DNA from: Turnera subulata
Taxonomy: Eukaryota; Streptophyta; Magnoliopsida; Malpighiales; Passifloraceae
Reading direction: 5' to 3'
NCBI GenBank assembly: GCA_028386065.3
Contig: JAKUCV010006838.1
Location: 58,093 to 122,092, forward strand
Length of the DNA: 64,000 nucleotides
The position numbers were made by a program, and so were the translations under genes. Shown here one piece after another: positions 59,640-64,000 of the stretch (positions are counted from its first letter, which is position 1; each line of letters opens with the position of its first letter). Below the pieces are notes generated by a model, which saw only the letters and a program-made list of their open reading frames with translations, had not been told where the DNA came from and did not search any database.

Positions 59640-60866
59640 TTCAAAACTAGAACGGAGTTCAATTACATTGCATAAAAAGAATTCGTAAATCTTTCTGCGG
59701 CTCCTTGAGGGACCTTACAGTAAAGCCATTCTCACCCTTTCTTTTGCTAGAAAACAGATCCCAATGACATCCATTCTTGCATTTTGCTCTAACTCGAAGC
59801 TTTTCATTTCTTCTAAACCAAATTGGTGTTCATGTCTCTATTGCATAGTGACGTACAGCTTGCTTGAAGTGCTCACTATTGTCAAAAGTCATGCTTACAA
59901 CCCACTCAATATTCTTTCTATGATCATCATAGTGTGGGTTATTAGGCTTGAACCGAACAGCTTCGCCATCTTCGTCCTCTTCATATTCCCAATGTTCATC
60001 ATCCGAAGTGTGAAACAAACTTGAATTATCATCATCATCAACGCCAACTGTAGGCTCAACAATCCTACCATCCTTTTCACCATTTTTTTCAACAAGAAAG
60101 GAATTTGTACATGAATGTATTCCTTCTTTTCCAACCCTTTTATTCTGATTATTTTCCTTCAAAAATTTAGAAACATTCCTCCTTGCATCTTGTACCTCTA
60201 AATTGTCAGCATCACTCTCTTCATCTGCTTGTAGCACAAATGTTTTAAAACCCCTTTTAATCTGAGCTTCACTTTCTAAAGCCTCCTCCCTCTCTCTTAG
60301 TTTTTCTTGCTCAATGCTTTCCTAAATAACTTCAAATTCAGCACCACTATGTTCCTTTGCCCTTCATCCATTTGTTCATCAGAACTAAGTGTAATATCAT
60401 TCGCTTCATTCCCTATTTTATCTCCAAGAGCTTCGTCCGCTTCATGATTTTCACTAACATCTTCAGTCACACATAAGTTAATGACATTTGTACCATCATT
60501 TAGATGTACCCTAGCAATCTCTTCTACCTCTTGCCTAGAATTTAAAGGCTCGTCTGTCCCATGCTCTATGTACACATCAACTTCCTTATTTTTACGCAAC
60601 CAATAAAGCATATCTACGAAGCTGTTGTTATCCCAAAGCAGTTGCATTCCATCTTGCATATTCCTTAAGGAAATCATATAGTAGACACCAATGACGTTGA
60701 AATATCCCATGGTTTGCAATTCCTGAAAGAATTCATCATAGGTAACACTGTTCACATCTGGCACTGCCAAATAAAAAATACTTTTCATGCCACCAACATA
60801 TGATAATGACTTCTCCCTTGTCACGAATGACCCACTATGATTAATTATAATTCTGTAATCGTTCAT
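59640..60866 (-). pseudogene. MULE transposase N-terminal fragment (MuDR type)
   Basis: On the minus strand an acceptor-like ttattacag precedes the ATG at 60866. Residues MNDYRIIINHSGSFV, YVGG, LQTMGYFNVIGVYY and MLYWLRKNKEVDVYIEH match the PB1-like N-terminal domain of plant Mutator transposases. An acidic linker follows, a frameshift near 60300 (LREREEALESEAQ continues in another frame), then the MuDR domain WVVSMTFDNSEHFKQAVRHYAIE, a stop at about 59830, and FRRNEKLRVRAKCKNGC to about 59640. The catalytic DDE domain and SWIM zinc finger are absent. It once would have bound element ends and cut DNA; now a truncated pseudogene. Confidence 0.82.
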
Positions 60867-60949
60867 TGTACCTGTAATAAGTAAATATTCAATCAAATGC
60901 ACAACTACGTGACAAGCAGGCAACAAAGGTCTAACAAGCAATCAAACCA

Positions 60950-61312
60950 TACTAAAAGCGCATAAAATTATTTATCCTGTTTTATTTTGTTTGGTCAAAG
61001 CATTAGTGATCTCATTAACAACTTACTTACAAGTGTAATCGTAAGGCACTAGTTTTATCCATACACACCAGAACTAACAAGCAAATAAAATTAATATTGA
61101 TCCCAGAAAGAAATATTGTTTGGTTATATTACATAATACATACAAAGTATACAAAAGATTAGTAGATTAAGAAGCAATATCTTCCCGGAACCCAAAAACA
61201 AGAACGACTTACTAATAAAAGCATAATGCCAATTAAGAGTAGAGAAAGACTTTTTCAATACCTTTTCTTTGTGGGTGGAATGAATTCAATCCTCTATAGA
61301 GGCTTGATTAAT
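60950..61312. other. Upstream region of the MULE transposase gene; no other gene seen
   Basis: Probably 5' untranslated exon and intron on the minus strand, judging by the acceptor just before the ATG at 60866. Confidence 0.4.
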
Positions 61313-61487
61313 ATTGCTCCACATCTTGTTTTGTGGTCATTGTTTTTTTTTTTTGATTTGTCAGCAATCGATTTAGGGTTTTGACTTTGTAGGGTTTTCT
61401 TTGTTTTAGTTTTGGGTTTCGAGACATGGGTTCTGCAGAAGTGAGGGGACGAGTAAAGTTAAACACAACAAAAACTAAAAAAAATGG

Positions 61488-62648
61488 GCTTAATAGGTCA
61501 TTTGGCCCCCCAATTTGTCCCTCACTTTAATTTTGGCCCCCCAGTTATTAAACTAATGATTTGCACAGTAATTTTTCATCATCTCTTAGTTTTGGCCCCT
61601 GAATCAGTTCACCAATTATATGATGACACATGTCATGATTTTAATAAAAGAAAGAAAGAAACCAATACACTCACCCACACCCAATCACTCACCTCATAAC
61701 CCAAAATTCGTTTAAAACAAAGAAAAACCTCATAACCCAAATTTCATTTAAAACAAAGAAAAACCTCATCGCCCAACAAAATTAATCCAAAAAAATTAAA
61801 TAAAAACTAAAATATTTTTTAATAATGAGTACAAAAAAATGTAAAAACATAAAAAATTATTTTAAACACAGAAAATATGAAAGAAAAAATTTTAATAATA
61901 TGCAAATAAAAAATTATTAAAAGAGGAAAATAGAAGGAAAAAGAAAATATAAACTAGGAAAAATAAGAAAAATAATACTAAAAATATTAAAAAATATTAA
62001 AAAATATATAATTAGCACAAAAAATATTGTTAAAAAAATATTTAACAAGAATATAAAGAGTAATTAATTTTTTTGAAGTTAAATATGCAACATTGAGCTC
62101 TAAAACTAAAAAAATATTAAAAAATAAATAATTAAATAATATTAAATAAAAAATAGAAACATAAGAAAGTAATCAAGAAAATAAATAAAATACTATTATC
62201 CATAAAAATAACATTAAAATATAAAAATATAATACAAATCAGAAAAATTAATAAAATACGATTGCTCCACATCTTGTTTTGTGGTCATTGTTTTTTTTTT
62301 CTCATTTGTCTGCAATCGATTTAGGGTTTTGACTCTGTAGGGTTTTATTTGTTTTAGTCGAAATTTGGGTGATGAGGTTTTTCTTTGTTTTAAACGAAGT
62401 TTGGGTTATGAGATTTTTCTTTGTTTTAAACGAATTTTGGTTACGAGGTGAGGGATTGGGTGTGGGTGAGTGTATTGATTTCTTTCTTTTATTAAAATCA
62501 TGACATGTGTCATCATATAATTGGTGAACTGATTCAGGGGCCAAAACCAAGAGATCATGATAAATTACTGTGCAAAATCAATAGTGTAATAACTGGGGGC
62601 CAAAATCAAAGTGAGGGACAAACTGGGGGGCCAAATGACCTATTAAGC
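61488..62648. mobile_element. Mutator-like element copy 2, internally deleted
   Basis: Inverted terminal repeats of about 300 bp: left gcttaataggtcatttggccc (61488), right its inverse ending ctattaagc (62648). Flanking A-rich duplications end in aaaaaatgg (61479-61487 and 62651-62659), about 9-11 bp with slippage in the A run. The middle joins the AT-rich left subterminal part directly to gattgctccacatc at 62262, removing the transposase. It supplies the empty-site sequences for both LTR insertions in copy 1. Confidence 0.82.
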
Positions 62649-62726
62649 TAAAAAAATGGACTAATTTTGGGTGATTGTGTAAAAAGCCGAAACAAGCAGC
62701 GAATCGTTCCTTGTGATTGTAGTAAT

Positions 62727-63513
62727 TAGGGGAGAGCAAACAGTCGGTACGGCACATGCCGTGCCGATAAGGGATCGGTATGTCTTTTTCGACATCCCAT
62801 TTTTCCGACCGCTGTCGTGCCGTTATGCCCCTTGTGCCAATCGGTAGTGTGCTGATAACTACCGAACGCGGTACGGTCAGAATTGCTTTCCACCGATAGC
62901 AGAAGAAAAGAGGTGCCGCCGTCCTGGACGGAGCTCGAGTTGCCGCCGTCCTTTACGCAGGTAGGCTGCATCTTTCTTCTCTTCTCTACCTTAAATCCAG
63001 TGATAGCTTGTTGGGTTTCTTTTGTGTTGTGTGTGCCTATGGGTGGTTTTGGGTTGTGGTTCGTGTTGGTGCATGGTTGCTGCTGTTGGTGATGGTTCCA
63101 GTGTGGGTCTGCTTTGGCAGCAAGGACGGGGATTGTAGGTGACGGATAGGAGTGGAGAATAGAGGCCACAGTCGCGGCAAGAAAGGAGGAGAGAGATGGC
63201 GTCACCTGGCTGCAGCGACGGTAGGGGAAACAGAAGAGGGAGAGTGAGGAGGGAGGTTAAGGCGGCGGAAATGGTGGTTGTAGTGGAGGAGAGAGGGGGA
63301 GCTGGTGGGGGTTGAGGCGGAGGGGGTGTCGGTATCGGCAATCCCGTTAGCCGACAGTATCGCCCGCCTCTTGCCGAGACAGATTGCGGGGCTTATCGGC
63401 TCTGCACAATCGGATGGGGTGGCGCTAAAACCCTGCGATTTTCGTGCTGATTCCGTCGGTTATCGGTCGGTATCGGCACGGCACAATCAGCACGGTTTTT
63501 TTGCTCACCCCTA
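62727..63513. mobile_element. Non-autonomous hAT element
   Basis: Termini taggggagagcaaa and tttgctcacccctа-type inverse (tttgctcacccc then ta), with a perfect 8-bp duplication gtagtaat (62719-62726 and 63514-63521), the hAT hallmark. Subterminal regions repeat ggtacggcac/ggtatcggcacggcac motifs on both sides. The 62900-63300 interior is GC-rich with a donor-like acgcaggtaggc near 62956-62967 and no transposase; open frames there are short. Confidence 0.9.
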
Positions 63514-63521
63514 GTAGTAAT

Positions 63522-63669
63522 TGTAATTTCAGTGTTGTACAAACCAGAAAACAGAATACTGAATTATCACGAAAAGCTGAGTACAAAGGGCATTGAAATG
63601 CGTCCCCTTGAGTTATGTTCTTCGCCAGCTGCTGATGGGCAAGATTAATGTTATGATGACGCTAAACCC
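63522..63669 (+). pseudogene. 5' end of a second PPR gene copy, cut off by an LTR
   Basis: The segment ttcttcgccagctgctgatgg and the first ~11 codons from the ATG at 63635 (MGKINVMMTLNP) match the PPR pseudogene start at 13904 (MGRVNITMMLNP) together with its leader. After 63669 the sequence changes to an LTR start. The rest of the gene, if present, lies beyond the window. Confidence 0.75.
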
Positions 63670-64000
63670 TGTTGGAGGATTTTTATAATATAAGAGGAAT
63701 TATATTTGTACCTTTTGGAGTAAAAGGTATCTACTGGAAATGAGTTTAAAAATGAATAATTACATCCTTTTGTATTGTGTCTTTTTGAAAAGATACAAAT
63801 TTTTAAGTTTGAATTTAATGGCTGTAACTTTTGGATTAAATGTGTCTTTTGGAAAAGATACATGAAGGCTTATAAATAGGCCACTCATTCTCATTTCCAG
63901 AGATCAGAAAGCATCCAAACGTACAAATAAATTGTGCTTTAGTTTCCCTCTTTTTCTCCAACTAATTTACTTACTATCCCTCTTTTCTTATCTATCAAAT
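63670..64000 (+). mobile_element. LTR of a further retrotransposon, start only
   Basis: Begins TGTTGGAGGATTT directly at the break in the PPR sequence and continues to the window edge. A TATA box tataaata at 63871-63878 is followed by sequence suitable for transcription start. The superfamily cannot be told from the LTR; the TGTTGG start is common among copia elements. Confidence 0.6.

Larger units (their letters stand above)
47914..61407 (-). mobile_element. Mutator-like element copy 1, nested and lacking its right terminus
   Basis: Left terminus gcttaataggtcatttggc starts at 47914, is cut at 47921 by a solo LTR and resumes at 50707. The AT-rich subterminal part is cut again at 51446 by a gypsy-type element and resumes at 59350. 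Copy 2 (61488-62648) supplies uninterrupted versions of both junctions. A transposase N-terminal gene lies at 59640-60866 (minus), and the subterminal segment gattgctccacatcttg...gttttag at 61313-61407. The right terminal repeat is missing: after gttttag the sequence passes into the flank of copy 2. Confidence 0.75.

Overview
The window reads as nuclear DNA of a flowering plant, probably a eudicot. It is almost entirely nested transposable elements around decayed pentatricopeptide-repeat (PPR) gene copies. The evidence is plant-type LTR retrotransposons (Sirevirus Ty1/copia and chromodomain Ty3/gypsy with LTRs of 2.7-3.1 kb), an RPA-carrying Helitron, Mutator-like and hAT elements, LINEs and a tRNA-derived SINE, plus spliceosomal introns. 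There is one assembly gap (21214-21683). I see no intact ordinary host gene and cannot name the species.

Layout. 1-4439: an old LINE on the minus strand, broken by a SINE (188-508), a 1.65-kb LTR retrotransposon carrying host-like coding sequence (2061-3707) and an 80-bp LINE tail (3724-3803). 5933-7129: a truncated LINE. 7919-13654: a Helitron with an intron-containing RPA1-like gene, invaded by a truncated gypsy LTR (9012-11698). 13904-15479: a PPR pseudogene; its downstream region recurs at 7183-7316, and its 5' end recurs at 63602-63669, where another LTR element cuts it. 17413-26525: a solo LTR split by a Sirevirus-like element (20219-26161). 26653-27447: a Mutator-type MITE. 29858-32950: a second solo LTR. 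About 33000-35828: the 3' part of another Sirevirus-like element. 36000-47370: a minus-strand Helitron holding a chromodomain gypsy element (36488-46538). 47914-62648: two related Mutator-like copies, the first holding a solo LTR (47922-50701) and a complete non-autonomous gypsy-type element (51447-59344). 62727-63513: a hAT element.

Most notable: two non-autonomous retrotransposons of different superfamilies (Ty1/copia at 20219-26161, Ty3/gypsy-type at 51447-59344) each carry, antisense to the element and in place of pol, an intact 227-codon gene with its own TATA box. The two proteins align without gaps, are about two thirds identical by eye, and differ heavily at synonymous sites, which suggests selection on the protein. 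The C-terminal part resembles the first part of a LINE-type endonuclease domain but stops before most catalytic residues. The gypsy-type element also carries a second antisense gene for a small basic, probably nuclear protein with its own TATA box. This looks like a mobile antisense gene cassette shared between retrotransposon lineages.

Other notable signals: a DEK_C-like host gene fragment inside the small LTR element; dense arrays of short palindromes in both LTR families; conserved splice-like signals inside gypsy LTRs; an 18-bp retroposition event (7 nt plus poly(A)) that frameshifts the PPR gene; and several paralogous empty sites that support the nesting order.
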